Below are positions 34,392 to 42,741 of a stretch of DNA of 64,000 nucleotides, piece by piece (position 1 is the stretch's first letter; each line of letters opens with the position of its first letter). The position numbers and the translations under genes were made by a program. Source of the stretch: an uncultured Flavobacteriaceae bacterium (lineage in GTDB: Bacteria > Bacteroidota > Bacteroidia > Flavobacteriales > Flavobacteriaceae); the NCBI GenBank assembly GCA_943789365.1, contig CALSTV010000001.1:2604001-2668000 (forward strand), written 5' to 3'. Below the pieces are notes generated by a model. It was given only the letters and a program-made list of their open reading frames with translations. It was not told the origin of the DNA and did no database searches.

Positions 34392-35003
34392 ATGCAATTT
34401 AAAACACATCCCATTTTAGAAGAACTTCAATTAAATGAAGATGGTACTATTGTTATTTACAAGGGAAAGGAATTGAACGTAAAAAGCTACCAAAAGCAAG
34501 GAAGAGACAATTACCCTTATAAGGTGGTTAGCTTTAGAAATAAGACACACAGGTTATCAAAATTAATTTGTGAGTGTTGGCATGGAATGCGAGAAAACAG
34601 AATGCAAACGACTCGCAGAAAAGACCACAACCCCCACAATGATCATTACACAAATTTATACTGGGGATCCAGTAACAATGTTACTAAAAAAAGAAAAAGA
34701 GGAAAGCACTCAAAAATTAAAGAAGCCGATATACAGGATATTTTAGACCGCTTAGAGAAAAACGAGCCTTTGGCATCCATAGCGGCAGATTATGATACTT
34801 CAGACATGTCTATCCATAGAATTAAGAAAAAATATTTAACAGATAAGTGGCAAATTCTAAAAAGAGAAATAGTAAAAGCTCACGATGGCCATGGTCGCCG
34901 TTTGGCATTTGCAAAGTATTTGACTTTTAATTCAGTTTCGGAAGCAATAGACACTTTGGGAAAAAAGCAATTTATCAATAAATGCAATGAGCTGATGATA
35001 TGA
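34392..35003 (+). CDS. HNH-type endonuclease-like protein with C-terminal HTH
   Basis: 203 aa. NUMOD4-like start with TIVIYKGKELNVKSY, then RLSKLICECWHG and RRKDHNPHNDHYTNLYWGSSNN, the HNH homing-endonuclease pattern (D-H...N...N-L-W). Residues about 110-150 are a helix-turn-helix (IKEADIQDILDRLEKNEPLASIAADYDTSDMSIHRIKKKY). Such genes are common in phage early regions as selfish or packaging-linked nucleases. Confidence 0.75.
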   Translation: MQFKTHPILEELQLNEDGTIVIYKGKELNVKSYQKQGRDNYPYKVVSFRNKTHRLSKLICECWHGMRENRMQTTRRKDHNPHNDHYTNLYWGSSNNVTKKRKRGKHSKIKEADIQDILDRLEKNEPLASIAADYDTSDMSIHRIKKKYLTDKWQILKREIVKAHDGHGRRLAFAKYLTFNSVSEAIDTLGKKQFINKCNELMI

Positions 35004-35152
35004 AAAAACTAGAAACCCAAATAGCAGAGCTTCAAATATGGCTCCGGAGAAATACAGGATCTAATAATTTCCTAGAGAAAAAAAGAACATATGAAAAGCT
35101 ACAAGTCCAACTAAAACAAAAACAAATCAATGAGCAGTTCCCAACCGTATAA
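35000..35152 (+). CDS. Small hypothetical phage protein
   Basis: 50 aa (MKKLETQIAELQIWLRR...), starting inside the stop of the HNH gene (ATGA overlap). Charged coiled coil. Too short for family assignment; the overlap on both sides supports it being translated. Confidence 0.45.
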   Translation: MKKLETQIAELQIWLRRNTGSNNFLEKKRTYEKLQVQLKQKQINEQFPTV

Positions 35153-35427
35153 GCCCTTAGACATGTCCTCAGACATTATCACAGCTATAAGTTTTAGCAG
35201 ATTAAACAAGAACATCTTAACACGTGGCCAATGCATAGCGTTGCACCAATGGGAAAGGCAGGGGAGTTGAGCCGCTACAAACCACTAAGGAAAAATTTAA
35301 TGAAATAAGAAATCTCATTAAAGAAATAAGGTGGAAACGCCCAGAAATTAAATGGGATAACGGAGTACAATGGTACTATGAAAAGGACTTGGGAAAGTGG
35401 ATAGAATTAGATGAAATCAATAATTAA
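35130..35427 (+). pseudogene. Small phage gene with a probable frameshift
   Basis: Starts MSSSQPYKPLDMSSDII and stops at 35268 after ALHQWERQGS. If one G of the GGGG run at 35261-35264 is removed, the frame continues (VEPLQTTKEKFNEIRNLIKEIRWKRPEIKWDNGVQWYYEKD) to 35427. The continuation has no start codon of its own but has a normal protein-like composition. Frameshift or homopolymer error. Confidence 0.5.
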
Positions 35428-35437
35428 AATCAATATT

Positions 35438-36088
35438 ATGTCAGACACACTAAAATTAACACCAGAAGAAAAAAGAGCCCTTTTAGAGCAATTAAAGGCT
35501 GAAGAGAAAGCAGAAAAGCAAAAAGCCAAAGAAACCAAACAATCCTTTAAACAATTATCGGGTGAGTTTGTAGATAGAAACATTGACAACCTAATAGATC
35601 ATAAAAACTTTACAGAGCATAAAATCTTAAGCCTGTTCGATGATTATAAGGTTATCAAAGATTTAAAGCAGCAGATCTATGGAGAAAAAAATCAAGACAG
35701 CCATACATCTACCTTAGAAGATGGTTCTGCAAGTATTACCATAGGTCACAGCGTGTCAATTAAGTTTGATGGTACCGAAAGCGCAGGAGTAGAAAAAATA
35801 AAAAATTACATAGGCACTTTGTCAAGTAATGACGCTAACTCTAAAAAGCTAATGAAGATGGTAAATACTTTGTTAAAGCCATCTGCAAAAACACAAATGC
35901 TAAACCCTTCTAATATAATTCAGTTAAACGGTTTGCGTGATGAGTTTAATTCAGATGAATTTAATGAAGGACTAGATATCATTTTTGAAGCGCAGATACG
36001 TACACAAAACTCAATGTATGTAAGCGGTTGGAAATTTATTGACGACAATGGGATACCTAAAAAATTATATTTCAGGTTCTCAGTTTAA
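35438..36088 (+). CDS. DUF3164-like phage protein
   Basis: 216 aa from ATG at 35438; ATG 35411 is an alternative that overlaps the previous frame. Lysine/glutamate-rich N-terminus, then VDRNIDNLIDHKNFTEHKILSLFDDYKVIKDLKQQIYG and a strand-rich C-terminus. Size and place in the early region suit the DUF3164 family of Mu-like phages; the match is by general pattern, not a diagnostic motif. Confidence 0.5.
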   Translation: MSDTLKLTPEEKRALLEQLKAEEKAEKQKAKETKQSFKQLSGEFVDRNIDNLIDHKNFTEHKILSLFDDYKVIKDLKQQIYGEKNQDSHTSTLEDGSASITIGHSVSIKFDGTESAGVEKIKNYIGTLSSNDANSKKLMKMVNTLLKPSAKTQMLNPSNIIQLNGLRDEFNSDEFNEGLDIIFEAQIRTQNSMYVSGWKFIDDNGIPKKLYFRFSV

Positions 36089-36098
36089 AAACATCGGC

Positions 36099-36290
36099 AT
36101 GAGAAAAACGTACAAGAAAAAAAGTCAGAAAGCGACAATTAAAGAAACGAATGAGTTTGCGAATAACACGCAATACCATAAGGGAAAAGGTCTTAGAGCT
36201 TTGGAAAAAGCGAAGGAGGTGGAAGCTCACCAATTAAGTGAGGGTAAAAAATGGGTAAAGTTAGAAAACGGAGCAATGGTACTACGATGA
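36099..36290 (+). CDS. Small basic phage protein
   Basis: 63 aa from ATG at 36099 (MRKTYKKKSQKATIKETNEFANN). Very basic N-terminus, ends VKLENGAMVLR. Its stop overlaps the next start (ATGA). Function unknown. Confidence 0.5.
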   Translation: MRKTYKKKSQKATIKETNEFANNTQYHKGKGLRALEKAKEVEAHQLSEGKKWVKLENGAMVLR

Positions 36291-36730
36291 GCGAAATACT
36301 AAAACAGCAAATAAAAATAATACATGCCATTATGCCAACTGAGATTAAGGCAGATAAAATGGCAAAGGCAGAACTTGTAAGTCAGTTCACCGAAGATGAA
36401 ACCAAAAGATCTACCAAGGATCTAAGTTGGAGCCAAGCCAATTTTTTAATTATCAGTTTGGGAGGTTCTCCAATCATACCCAACAGAAGCTATTTATTGT
36501 TTGATGCCAAGAAAAGATCACACATGTATATTTTAAGCCTAGCACAGCAATACGGTTGGACAAAATACCATAACGGCAGATGGATTGCCGATATGGATGC
36601 AGTTGGTACCTGGTTACAAACAAAACGATGTCCTGTAAACAAACCTCTTGTATATATGAGTAATAACGAATTAAGTAACATCATCATCGCACTAGAAAAT
36701 ATGGTGCGTTGGAAAAACCAAAAAGCATGA
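36287..36730 (+). CDS. GemA/gp16-like regulatory protein (DUF1018)
   Basis: 147 aa from ATG at 36287. QIKIIHAIMP near the start, TKDLSWSQANFLIISLGG in the middle, then a helical part ending PLVYMSNNELSNIIIALENMV. This follows the Bacteroidota form of Mu gp16/GemA, a small protein of the early region that affects host gene expression. Overlaps both neighbours by 4 bp. Confidence 0.62.
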   Translation: MSEILKQQIKIIHAIMPTEIKADKMAKAELVSQFTEDETKRSTKDLSWSQANFLIISLGGSPIIPNRSYLLFDAKKRSHMYILSLAQQYGWTKYHNGRWIADMDAVGTWLQTKRCPVNKPLVYMSNNELSNIIIALENMVRWKNQKA

Positions 36731-37266
36731 AACACATAATGATCGACATCGAAACGATGGGAACCAAACCAGGAGCAATTATTTTAAGCGTTGCGGCTGT
36801 AGAGTTTGATTTGTCAACAGGAAAAACAGGACTGGTATTTCATCAGACAATAGATCCTGAAAGTTCACAAAAGGCAGGAATGAAATTAGATTTTGATACC
36901 GTTGTCTGGTGGATAAAACAAGGCAAAGAAGCTCAAAAAGTAATTGTTGAGAATACTGGAAATAAGCTAGAAAAGGTACTAACCAAATTAGCAGACTGGA
37001 TAAAAGATTATTGTGATGAAAACGTGTATGTATGGGGAAACTCGGCAAGGTTTGATTTAGGGCTGTTACAGGCCGCTTATGAAGTTTTTGAAATGGATAT
37101 ACCGTGGAATCATTACAACGAGCTTGACGTGCGTACAATTGCCTCATTCGGGAGAGAAATTAAAGATAATATGACTTTTGAGGGCGTAAAACATAATCCA
37201 CTTGATGATTGTTACCACCAAATTAATTATTGCTCAGAAATCTACAAACAAAAAATCAAAGCATAA
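36727..37266 (+). CDS. DEDDh-type 3'-5' exonuclease
   Basis: 179 aa from ATG at 36727. Exo I: IMIDIETMGTKPGAIILSVAAVEF (D and E). Exo II: YVWGNSARFDLGLLQ (D). Exo III: HNPLDDCYHQINY (H...D). This is the small Rv2179c-like/phage exonuclease family acting on RNA or DNA ends. Part of a run of genes overlapping by 1-4 bp. Confidence 0.85.
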   Translation: MKHIMIDIETMGTKPGAIILSVAAVEFDLSTGKTGLVFHQTIDPESSQKAGMKLDFDTVVWWIKQGKEAQKVIVENTGNKLEKVLTKLADWIKDYCDENVYVWGNSARFDLGLLQAAYEVFEMDIPWNHYNELDVRTIASFGREIKDNMTFEGVKHNPLDDCYHQINYCSEIYKQKIKA

Positions 37267-37430
37267 TGGCATTAACGATAGATAAAACCATTGAGAAATT
37301 ACAATTTCTGAAAGACCACAACAACATCTCTGGAGATACGGAGCTACGAATGGGAATGCTCGGCAATCCCACCTTTGAGGCAGACGGTGTGTATTACGAT
37401 AAAATGGATAATGAAGTAGTAGTTCACTAA
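37266..37430 (+). CDS. Small hypothetical phage protein
   Basis: 54 aa (MALTIDKTIEKLQFLKDHNNISGDTELRMGMLG...VVVH). Overlaps both neighbours by one base. No family recognised. Confidence 0.5.
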   Translation: MALTIDKTIEKLQFLKDHNNISGDTELRMGMLGNPTFEADGVYYDKMDNEVVVH

Positions 37431-38176
37431 TGAAATTAGAAATATACATAACCAACGATGGACTAATTGCGGTAGATCTTGTATTACAACAAATGTACAA
37501 TCCAAATTTACCGCTTACCGAAATGCAAAAAGTTTACAAGTCTATTGGTTTTGATTTGGCAGAGATATTTGAGAAGAAAAGAAAAAGCCAGATAAAAAAA
37601 GCCAGTTTGTTCACTCAAAAAAAGAAAGTAAAAGTATCATTAAAATACTATCAAGCATGGGCATTAAAAGCATTGCTTTTAGATATGATTGAGTTTTTAG
37701 AATCTCCCTATCAAAAAGCCTGTGTACAGACATGTTATCAACCAACTAGATCAAAAGTTAATATGAAAAATTATTTGGTTACACATAAAAAAACGAAAAA
37801 GACAATGCTGTTTAAATACTCTGTAAAAGGTATTTTAGCAGAGTTTAAAATCAATTTCAGTCCAACTAAAGGCTTCATTGATTATATACAGCCACTATTT
37901 CCATTTACCGAACCACAGGTAAAAGAATTCAATCCCAAAGAATTTAGAACACAGCTTTTAGAGCTCGACCTTTCCTTTAAAGTTTTTTGGGACACCTACG
38001 CATACAAAAAAGGAGATAAAGCAAAAGCAGAAAAGTTTTGGAATCTCCTTACCGATGTGGAAAAGGCAAAAGCCTTGGCATACATACCAACTTACAGAAA
38101 TGATTGTTTGACCAACAACACCGCATTTCTATACCCAGAAAGATATTTAGGACGTAAAATATTTAATAATGAATAG
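37430..38176 (+). CDS. Phage replication-like protein
   Basis: 248 aa. The C-terminal about 70 residues (FKVFWDTYAYKKGDKAKAEKFWNLLTDVEKAKALAYIPTYRNDCLTNNTAFLYPERYLG) match a module seen at the end of many phage replication initiators and in primosomal proteins. The N-terminal part is not recognised and lacks the expected winged helix signature. Last gene of its overlapping run. Confidence 0.5.
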   Translation: MKLEIYITNDGLIAVDLVLQQMYNPNLPLTEMQKVYKSIGFDLAEIFEKKRKSQIKKASLFTQKKKVKVSLKYYQAWALKALLLDMIEFLESPYQKACVQTCYQPTRSKVNMKNYLVTHKKTKKTMLFKYSVKGILAEFKINFSPTKGFIDYIQPLFPFTEPQVKEFNPKEFRTQLLELDLSFKVFWDTYAYKKGDKAKAEKFWNLLTDVEKAKALAYIPTYRNDCLTNNTAFLYPERYLGRKIFNNE

Positions 38177-38178
38177 CA

Positions 38179-38235
38179 CAAGGGCTTTTCGTGAAGTTAG
38201 TTAGGGGTAGCTAATGGAACGGGAAGCCTTTTTTG
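38179..38235 (+). terminator. Probable terminator
   Basis: AAGGGCTTTTCGT and ACGGGAAGCCTT can pair with some mismatches around an inner TTAGTTA/TAGCTAA stem, and a T6 tract follows at about 38229. It lies just after the replication-like gene. Confidence 0.4.
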
Positions 38236-38340
38236 TTGAAAAAACGAAAACAAATTACAAGAAACAATATCTAGAAAACAAAGCATGAAACCACCATATA
38301 AAAGCCAGTAATAACATAGAATAACTGCAAATCCTCTCAG

Positions 38341-38370
38341 GATTTTAAATGCGTATTAACATTTAAAATC
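38341..38370. promoter_or_regulatory. Perfect 11-bp inverted repeat before the recombinase
   Basis: GATTTTAAATG (38341-38351) and CATTTAAAATC (38360-38370) around an 8-bp loop, ending 7 bp before the recombinase ATG. Candidate autoregulatory operator or recombination site of the adjacent serine recombinase. Confidence 0.55.
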
Positions 38371-38377
38371 TTAAAAA

Positions 38378-39037
38378 ATGAGAGAAGAATTTTATTACAT
38401 CAGAGTTAGTACAGAAAGTCAAAATGTAGACATGCAGTTAGATCGAGTAAAGTTACTTGGCGCAAAAGAAGAAAACATTTTTGTAGACAAGGATTCAGGC
38501 AAAAATGATGATCGAAAAGAATTACAAAGGCTACTAAGCAAGCTAAGGAAAGGTGACAAAGTTGTTTTTTATGATCTGACAAGATTAGGGAGAAATTTAA
38601 AATACCTAATAACATTAGTAGAGCATTTTTACGAAACTGGAATAGACTTTCAGGACTTGTCAAATCCGTTCATTAACACAGAGAGTACTAGAACGGCAGA
38701 GGGTGAATTGATCTTTATGATTTTTGGAGCTCTTGGCCAGTACTTCAGAAAAGCGAGTAACGAAAAAGTAAAAGCAGGATTAGCCTCTGCAAGAGCTCGA
38801 GGGAAAGTTGGAGGACGACCAAAGGGAATAAGTGAGAAATTAAAAGAGAAAGCGTCATTGGCGGTCATAATGCATAAGAATCCAGATGTTTCAATAAAAG
38901 ACATCATGAAAGCCCTACAGATGTCGCAGGGGTCAGTTTATAGATGCTTTGAACACGAGAATTATGATTACAGAAAGCAACACAAAAATAGAGGCAACAA
39001 AAACGCAGCATACAAGCTGAAAATTAAGAAGAAATAA
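38378..39037 (+). CDS. Serine recombinase (resolvase/invertase family)
   Basis: 219 aa. Catalytic domain: YIRVSTESQNVDMQLDRV with Ser11, KGDKVVFYDLTRLGRNL, then AEGELIFMIFGALGQYFRKASNEKVKAGLASARARGKVGGRPKG joining to a C-terminal helix-turn-helix. It could act like Mu Gin on an invertible segment, but I found no inverted repeats around the tail-fibre genes, so resolvase or copy-control roles are as likely. Confidence 0.88.
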   Translation: MREEFYYIRVSTESQNVDMQLDRVKLLGAKEENIFVDKDSGKNDDRKELQRLLSKLRKGDKVVFYDLTRLGRNLKYLITLVEHFYETGIDFQDLSNPFINTESTRTAEGELIFMIFGALGQYFRKASNEKVKAGLASARARGKVGGRPKGISEKLKEKASLAVIMHKNPDVSIKDIMKALQMSQGSVYRCFEHENYDYRKQHKNRGNKNAAYKLKIKKK

Positions 39038-39045
39038 TAATCAAG

Positions 39046-39065
39046 CCACCCACCACGGTGGGTGG
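39046..39065. repeat. GC-rich hairpin after the recombinase
   Basis: CCACCCACC (39046-39054) and GGTGGGTGG (39057-39065), a perfect 9-bp stem with a 2-base loop. No T tract follows. Related to the element at 30361-30398. Confidence 0.55.
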
Positions 39066-39085
39066 TAATTTTAAACTGTAGAAAA

Positions 39086-39229
39086 ATGAAAGAAGACTTT
39101 GCAAAACCTAAAAAAGGAATGGTTTTGATTTTCAGGAGAAAAAAAGCAAGAGTATGGGAAATAAAAATTACTTTTCTGATAAATGTGGAAATAACGTTAA
39201 AGGTTATAAAGAGGAGACAAGGTAATTGA
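39086..39229 (+). CDS. Possible small basic phage protein
   Basis: 47 codons (MKEDFAKPKKGMVLIFRRKKARVW...RRQGN). Very basic. Evidence is only an open frame with a start in a region otherwise empty from 39038 to 39508; between 39230 and 39508 I see no gene. Confidence 0.3.
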   Translation: MKEDFAKPKKGMVLIFRRKKARVWEIKITFLINVEITLKVIKRRQGN

Positions 39230-39508
39230 TGAAAGGATAAACAGGGGTTAGGAATGTTATGAGCGCCTTTTCAGTCTCCAGTTTGGATTCTAGATTTGAA
39301 AAACCCTTTGAAAATTAATAGAGAAAAAGAAATTTTAAACAAGCAATTGAGAAATTAACCCGCTATTTATACAGTCAAAACCTAGACTTTTTATTATGGG
39401 TTCTTTCTTGGCTGAATCGATACTTTTTTTAAAGCTAATTCAGAATTATTAAAGGAGAAAGCCGAAAATCCTTTAAAGAGTAGGCATTAACCGTGAAAAG
39501 CAAAGAAA

Positions 39509-39652
39509 ATGGTTACTTATTTTAACAGAAAAGACTTAGTAGAGTTCGGAAACTACTTATTGTCTGAAGAAAGAAAAAACCGAACAAGTGAAATCAACCA
39601 ATCTAATGTCACACATGCTGATGTTGAAAACTGGAAGAGTGCACAAAAGTAA
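39509..39652 (+). CDS. Small conserved-looking phage protein
   Basis: 47 aa (MVTYFNRKDLVEFGNYLLSEERKNRTSE...VTHADVENWKSAQK). The DLVEFGNYLLSEER and VTHADVENW patterns are like a small protein found in many Bacteroidota phages. Function unknown. Confidence 0.5.
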   Translation: MVTYFNRKDLVEFGNYLLSEERKNRTSEINQSNVTHADVENWKSAQK

Positions 39653-39689
39653 TTGATTGCCCTTTCGGGGGCTTTCATTAACATTTAAC

Positions 39690-39707
39690 TGTAGGTTCAG
39701 ACCTACA
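39690..39707. promoter_or_regulatory. Palindrome in the leader of the next gene
   Basis: TGTAGGT (39690-39696), loop CAG-like TCAG region, ACCTACA (39701-39707): a perfect 7-bp inverted repeat, 14 bp before the ATG at 39722. Candidate operator or leader hairpin. Confidence 0.45.
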
Positions 39708-39721
39708 CAATACTAAAAATT

Positions 39722-39937
39722 ATGAAGAAATTAGGAAAAGAGTTAGAAGCCAAGCAATGCAATACAACTATTGTTTGCGGTAATTACTATTGGGTAAAAT
39801 GCTTTAAAGATAGTGAATATGAACCTGCCAAAGCAAAAGATAGGTATGGTGACGGAGTTCTTTTGTTCTGCTTTACAAATGGAAGTGTTAAAGAATGTAA
39901 ATACGTGGTAGATTACGAAGAGCTTAATTACCGCTAA
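39722..39937 (+). CDS. Hypothetical phage protein
   Basis: 71 aa, strand-rich (TIVCGNYYWVKCFKDS, GVLLFCFTNGSVKECKYVVDYEEL), with four cysteines. Followed by a CCATGGTGTGGTTTAGCCGTGG element at 39957-39979 resembling the hairpin at 30361. No family recognised. Confidence 0.5.
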   Translation: MKKLGKELEAKQCNTTIVCGNYYWVKCFKDSEYEPAKAKDRYGDGVLLFCFTNGSVKECKYVVDYEELNYR

Positions 39938-40008
39938 CAACTGAATAAACGTACCATGGTGTGGTTTAGCCGTGGTTAAATGTAACTAATAACTGTAAAT
40001 ACTCAAAT

Positions 40009-40629
40009 ATGCCTAAAGGACATTTCACACCACTAACATTGGACCAAGAACAAATTATAAAAGACAAGTACCTTTTAGTTCCAGTTAAATCACTTGCAGA
40101 TGAAATCGGTAGTACCTATGGCGTAATAATGAGGCGTTTGAAAAAATGGGGATTAGAGATTCCTAAAGATGTAGTTATTAGAAATAAAAACCTAAGCTAT
40201 TATCAAAAAGGAAGTATTCCTGGGAATAAAGGGAGAAAGCAATCTGAATACATGTCTAAAGAAGCGATTGAAAAAACAAGAGCTTCACGCTTTCAAAAAG
40301 GACACGAACCACACAATACAAAATACAACGGACACGAAAGAATCACTAAAGAGGGTTACATAGAAATAAGAATAAAGAAAGGAGAATACAGATTAAAGCA
40401 TTTGTATAACTGGGAGCAAATAAACGGAAAACTACCAAAGAATCATTGTTTGAGTTGTGTAGATGGTAATAAACAAAACACGGACCCAAATAACTGGAAA
40501 ATAATTTCAAGAGCAGAAAACATGTACAAGAACTCGATACATGCTTTTCCCGAAGAAATAATTCCTTCAATGGTTTTAATAAATAAAATAACTAACAAAT
40601 TAAATACTTTAGAAGATGGCACAAAATAA
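40009..40629 (+). CDS. HNH endonuclease
   Basis: 206 aa. N-terminal HTH (VPVKSLADEIGSTYGVIMRRLKKWGL), then the HNH nuclease core: HERITKEGYIEIRIKKGEYRLKHLYNWEQINGKLPKNHCLSCVDGNKQNTDPNNWKIISRAENM, with the H, N and N of the motif. Typical of phage HNH proteins near packaging genes. It overlaps the next gene by 14 bp. Confidence 0.85.
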   Translation: MPKGHFTPLTLDQEQIIKDKYLLVPVKSLADEIGSTYGVIMRRLKKWGLEIPKDVVIRNKNLSYYQKGSIPGNKGRKQSEYMSKEAIEKTRASRFQKGHEPHNTKYNGHERITKEGYIEIRIKKGEYRLKHLYNWEQINGKLPKNHCLSCVDGNKQNTDPNNWKIISRAENMYKNSIHAFPEEIIPSMVLINKITNKLNTLEDGTK

Positions 40630-40855
40630 ACTAACAGATCTGAACAATCACTTATTTGCTCAATTAGAAAGATTGGGAGATGAAGAATTAAGCCAGGAAC
40701 AATTAAAACAAGAAATGGATAGAGCAAAATCAATTAACGGAGTAGCTAAAAATATTATTGACAACGCAAAAGTAGCTTTGGAAGGAGCTCAGTTCACTTA
40801 TTCAAGTATTCCTGGAGATAAAGAAGTACCAGAACAATTTAAATTGAACCAATAA
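40616..40855 (+). CDS. Small phage protein, Bacteroidota Mu-like family
   Basis: 79 aa (KLTDLNNHLFAQLERLGDEELSQEQLKQEMDRAKSINGVAKNIIDNAKVAL). Helical. The DLNNHLFAQLERL start is familiar from Bacteroidota transposable phages, but I know no function. Confidence 0.6.
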   Translation: MAQNKLTDLNNHLFAQLERLGDEELSQEQLKQEMDRAKSINGVAKNIIDNAKVALEGAQFTYSSIPGDKEVPEQFKLNQ

Positions 40856-40866
40856 ATATAACGAAC

Positions 40867-41145
40867 ATGAATATTTTAGAAGTAGTGTACCAAATTTGCC
40901 TAAACAACATAGCCGTAAATTTTCAGTACAAAAAGAAATCAGATTATAAATCATGCTACACCATTGGAGATTTAAAAATTTGGGTAAGCGCTAAAAAAGT
41001 TGAAGGAGAATATGAGTTTAGAGTTACAACCGATAGGCTCACACTAAAAGTACACCAGATCACCATGGTTTACTCAGCCGTAATACTTGCATTCAATAGC
41101 CATGAATTAAATAGACCAACCGCAAAGGAAATTTTAAACAAATAA
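40867..41145 (+). CDS. Hypothetical phage protein
   Basis: 92 aa, alpha/beta, 11 bp after the previous gene. No motif recognised. Confidence 0.5.
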   Translation: MNILEVVYQICLNNIAVNFQYKKKSDYKSCYTIGDLKIWVSAKKVEGEYEFRVTTDRLTLKVHQITMVYSAVILAFNSHELNRPTAKEILNK

Positions 41146-41148
41146 CGT

Positions 41149-41523
41149 ATGTCAAAAGCTTGGGAAGGTGGTAGTCCACATAAAAAAACTTCAAATATCA
41201 CAACATATCATTTAGAAATGTTAAGGACAGAGCCTATAATTCTTCCTCCAATATTTACGAATACTGAACGTTTTGTGGATGAAAATCATTGGTCAGAAGG
41301 ATTAGTTTTAAGTTTAAAAACTTATATAGCAACCCGAAAAAAAGGAGAAAAAACAATTGATTTTTATCCTCCAAGGCAATCCTTTTGGGATTATATATTA
41401 GGTCGAAAACCTAAAAAATATACGGTTAAAATTGTGGCTAAGGATGTTTTAAAAAATCCGCCTGCCACTAGGGATAATGTAATTCGGATTTACGAAATAG
41501 ACACCATAGCTAATACTAATTAA
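41149..41523 (+). CDS. Hypothetical phage protein
   Basis: 124 aa, 3 bp after the previous gene. Contains DFYPPRQSFWDYILGRKPKKYTVKIVAKDVLKNPPATRDN. No family recognised; no export signal. Confidence 0.5.
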   Translation: MSKAWEGGSPHKKTSNITTYHLEMLRTEPIILPPIFTNTERFVDENHWSEGLVLSLKTYIATRKKGEKTIDFYPPRQSFWDYILGRKPKKYTVKIVAKDVLKNPPATRDNVIRIYEIDTIANTN

Positions 41524-41524
41524 A

Positions 41525-41869
41525 ATGAAACAACCAAAATTTCCAATCGAATCTAAAAAAAATGATGACTTGATGGCTACTTTTCATAAAGAATATAATG
41601 GGATTTATGAAAAAATATTAAAAGAGCAATCCCAAAAGAAAGAAGAAATTGTTAGAAAACGACTTAAAGATCTAGGTATAGAGTTTGATTTAGAGGAGGA
41701 AAAACGTAGACGTTTTAAAAGATTGATTATTGAAACCAATCATAGTAGTGAAACCTTATATTTTAATGATGGCTCAGAGGAAGGAATTAGAGTAGTAACA
41801 TTTACAAGGTCTCCCCCTGTTTGGGATACTGAGTGTTATAAAGTAACTTGGGAAGAAACATATTATTAA
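41525..41869 (+). CDS. Hypothetical phage protein
   Basis: 114 aa, 1 bp after the previous gene. Lysine/glutamate-rich helical centre (EQSQKKEEIVRKRLKDLGIEFDLEEEKRRRF), strand-rich end. It may form a pair with the gene before it, which would fit a cargo toxin/antitoxin, but no motif supports that. Confidence 0.5.
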   Translation: MKQPKFPIESKKNDDLMATFHKEYNGIYEKILKEQSQKKEEIVRKRLKDLGIEFDLEEEKRRRFKRLIIETNHSSETLYFNDGSEEGIRVVTFTRSPPVWDTECYKVTWEETYY

Positions 41870-41925
41870 TTTTCCCTATATTTATACCAGAACTCAAACG
41901 AGTTTCTTTTTCATAGCAATTTTTT

Positions 41926-41951
41926 AAGCCACTCACTCGAGTGGCTTTTTT
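41926..41951 (+). terminator. Rho-independent terminator
   Basis: AAGCCACTC (41926-41934), loop ACTC, GAGTGGCTT (41939-41947), then a T run to 41951. It ends the early/middle plus-strand transcript. Confidence 0.85.
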
Positions 41952-42015
41952 GTTTTGAAAATTCACCCTTGACACGAACGCAAAGTTGTATTATTTTTGT
42001 GTAACCCAATGTCCT

Positions 42016-42204
42016 ATGTCAGCAAATCCAGAAACTAAAAGAAAGTACAATGATATTCGAAAAGAGTATCATGAAGTATGGCAAAAAAAGACCTACAAAG
42101 GCGTGCTTATGTATTCTCAAAAGTACATAGAGCAAAAACTAGCCGAAAAATTTTATCTAAAGCCTAAAACCATAGAGAACATTTTATACCACCGTGTTTC
42201 CTAG
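42016..42204 (+). CDS. Small HTH protein, possible Mor/C-like late activator
   Basis: 62 aa from ATG at 42016. KTYKGVLMYSQKYIEQKLAEKFYLKPKTIENILYHRV is a helix-turn-helix resembling the C-terminal half of Mor/C activators of Mu. It stands between the early and late blocks, where Mor/C genes lie. Shorter than Mor (about 130 aa), so the assignment is tentative. Stop codon overlaps that of the next gene on the other strand (CTAG). Confidence 0.5.
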   Translation: MSANPETKRKYNDIRKEYHEVWQKKTYKGVLMYSQKYIEQKLAEKFYLKPKTIENILYHRVS

Positions 42205-42740
42205 TGTGGTATTATATACGGTGCTTCATTGTCCTCTTCTGGTTTAGTCCCTTTTCCAAATGCTAATTCCCCTGGAGAAGCTTCGTTATACTTTGGAGAA
42301 GCTGAGGCATCTATTACAGAGCATACAAAAGACTGCTTGTATAAATTTCCTGAACTTCCAGTATCAACCGGATGAAAGCCTATTCTAGTCATTTCAGAAT
42401 AGTTTTCTCCAGAGCTTCCATGTAAAACCCTATGAATGTCATTATTGGTCTTTAAATAGGCCAATGCATCTGTTTGGTTGTATGCGCCCATGTTGGTATC
42501 TAAAAACGTTTCATAGAAATAATAAATATCAATTTGTACGTTTACACGTTGTGTTTTTGCTCCTAAGTTTTCAGGGTTTAAAATCCGAAAGCTTAAAAAA
42601 GCTGCAGGTGTTGGAAACGGATGTTCCTCGACTAAAAATCCAACTTGATTATGCCATAAGTCTAACCAGTTTATTCCATCTAAGTCCGTAAGTTTAACGG
42701 CTAATTCTTTATACAATGCTCCCCAGTCTTCTAGTTCCAT
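42201..42740 (-). CDS. Phage gp37-like tail-completion protein
   Basis: 179 aa. Position after the gpG-like gene and content (DIYYFYETFLD, DALAYLKTNNDIHRVLHGSSG, SFVCSVIDASA) match the small neck or tail-completion proteins of Mu-like phages. Last gene of the minus-strand head block. Confidence 0.55.
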   Translation of the reverse strand: MELEDWGALYKELAVKLTDLDGINWLDLWHNQVGFLVEEHPFPTPAAFLSFRILNPENLGAKTQRVNVQIDIYYFYETFLDTNMGAYNQTDALAYLKTNNDIHRVLHGSSGENYSEMTRIGFHPVDTGSSGNLYKQSFVCSVIDASASPKYNEASPGELAFGKGTKPEEDNEAPYIIPH

Positions 42741-42741
42741 A

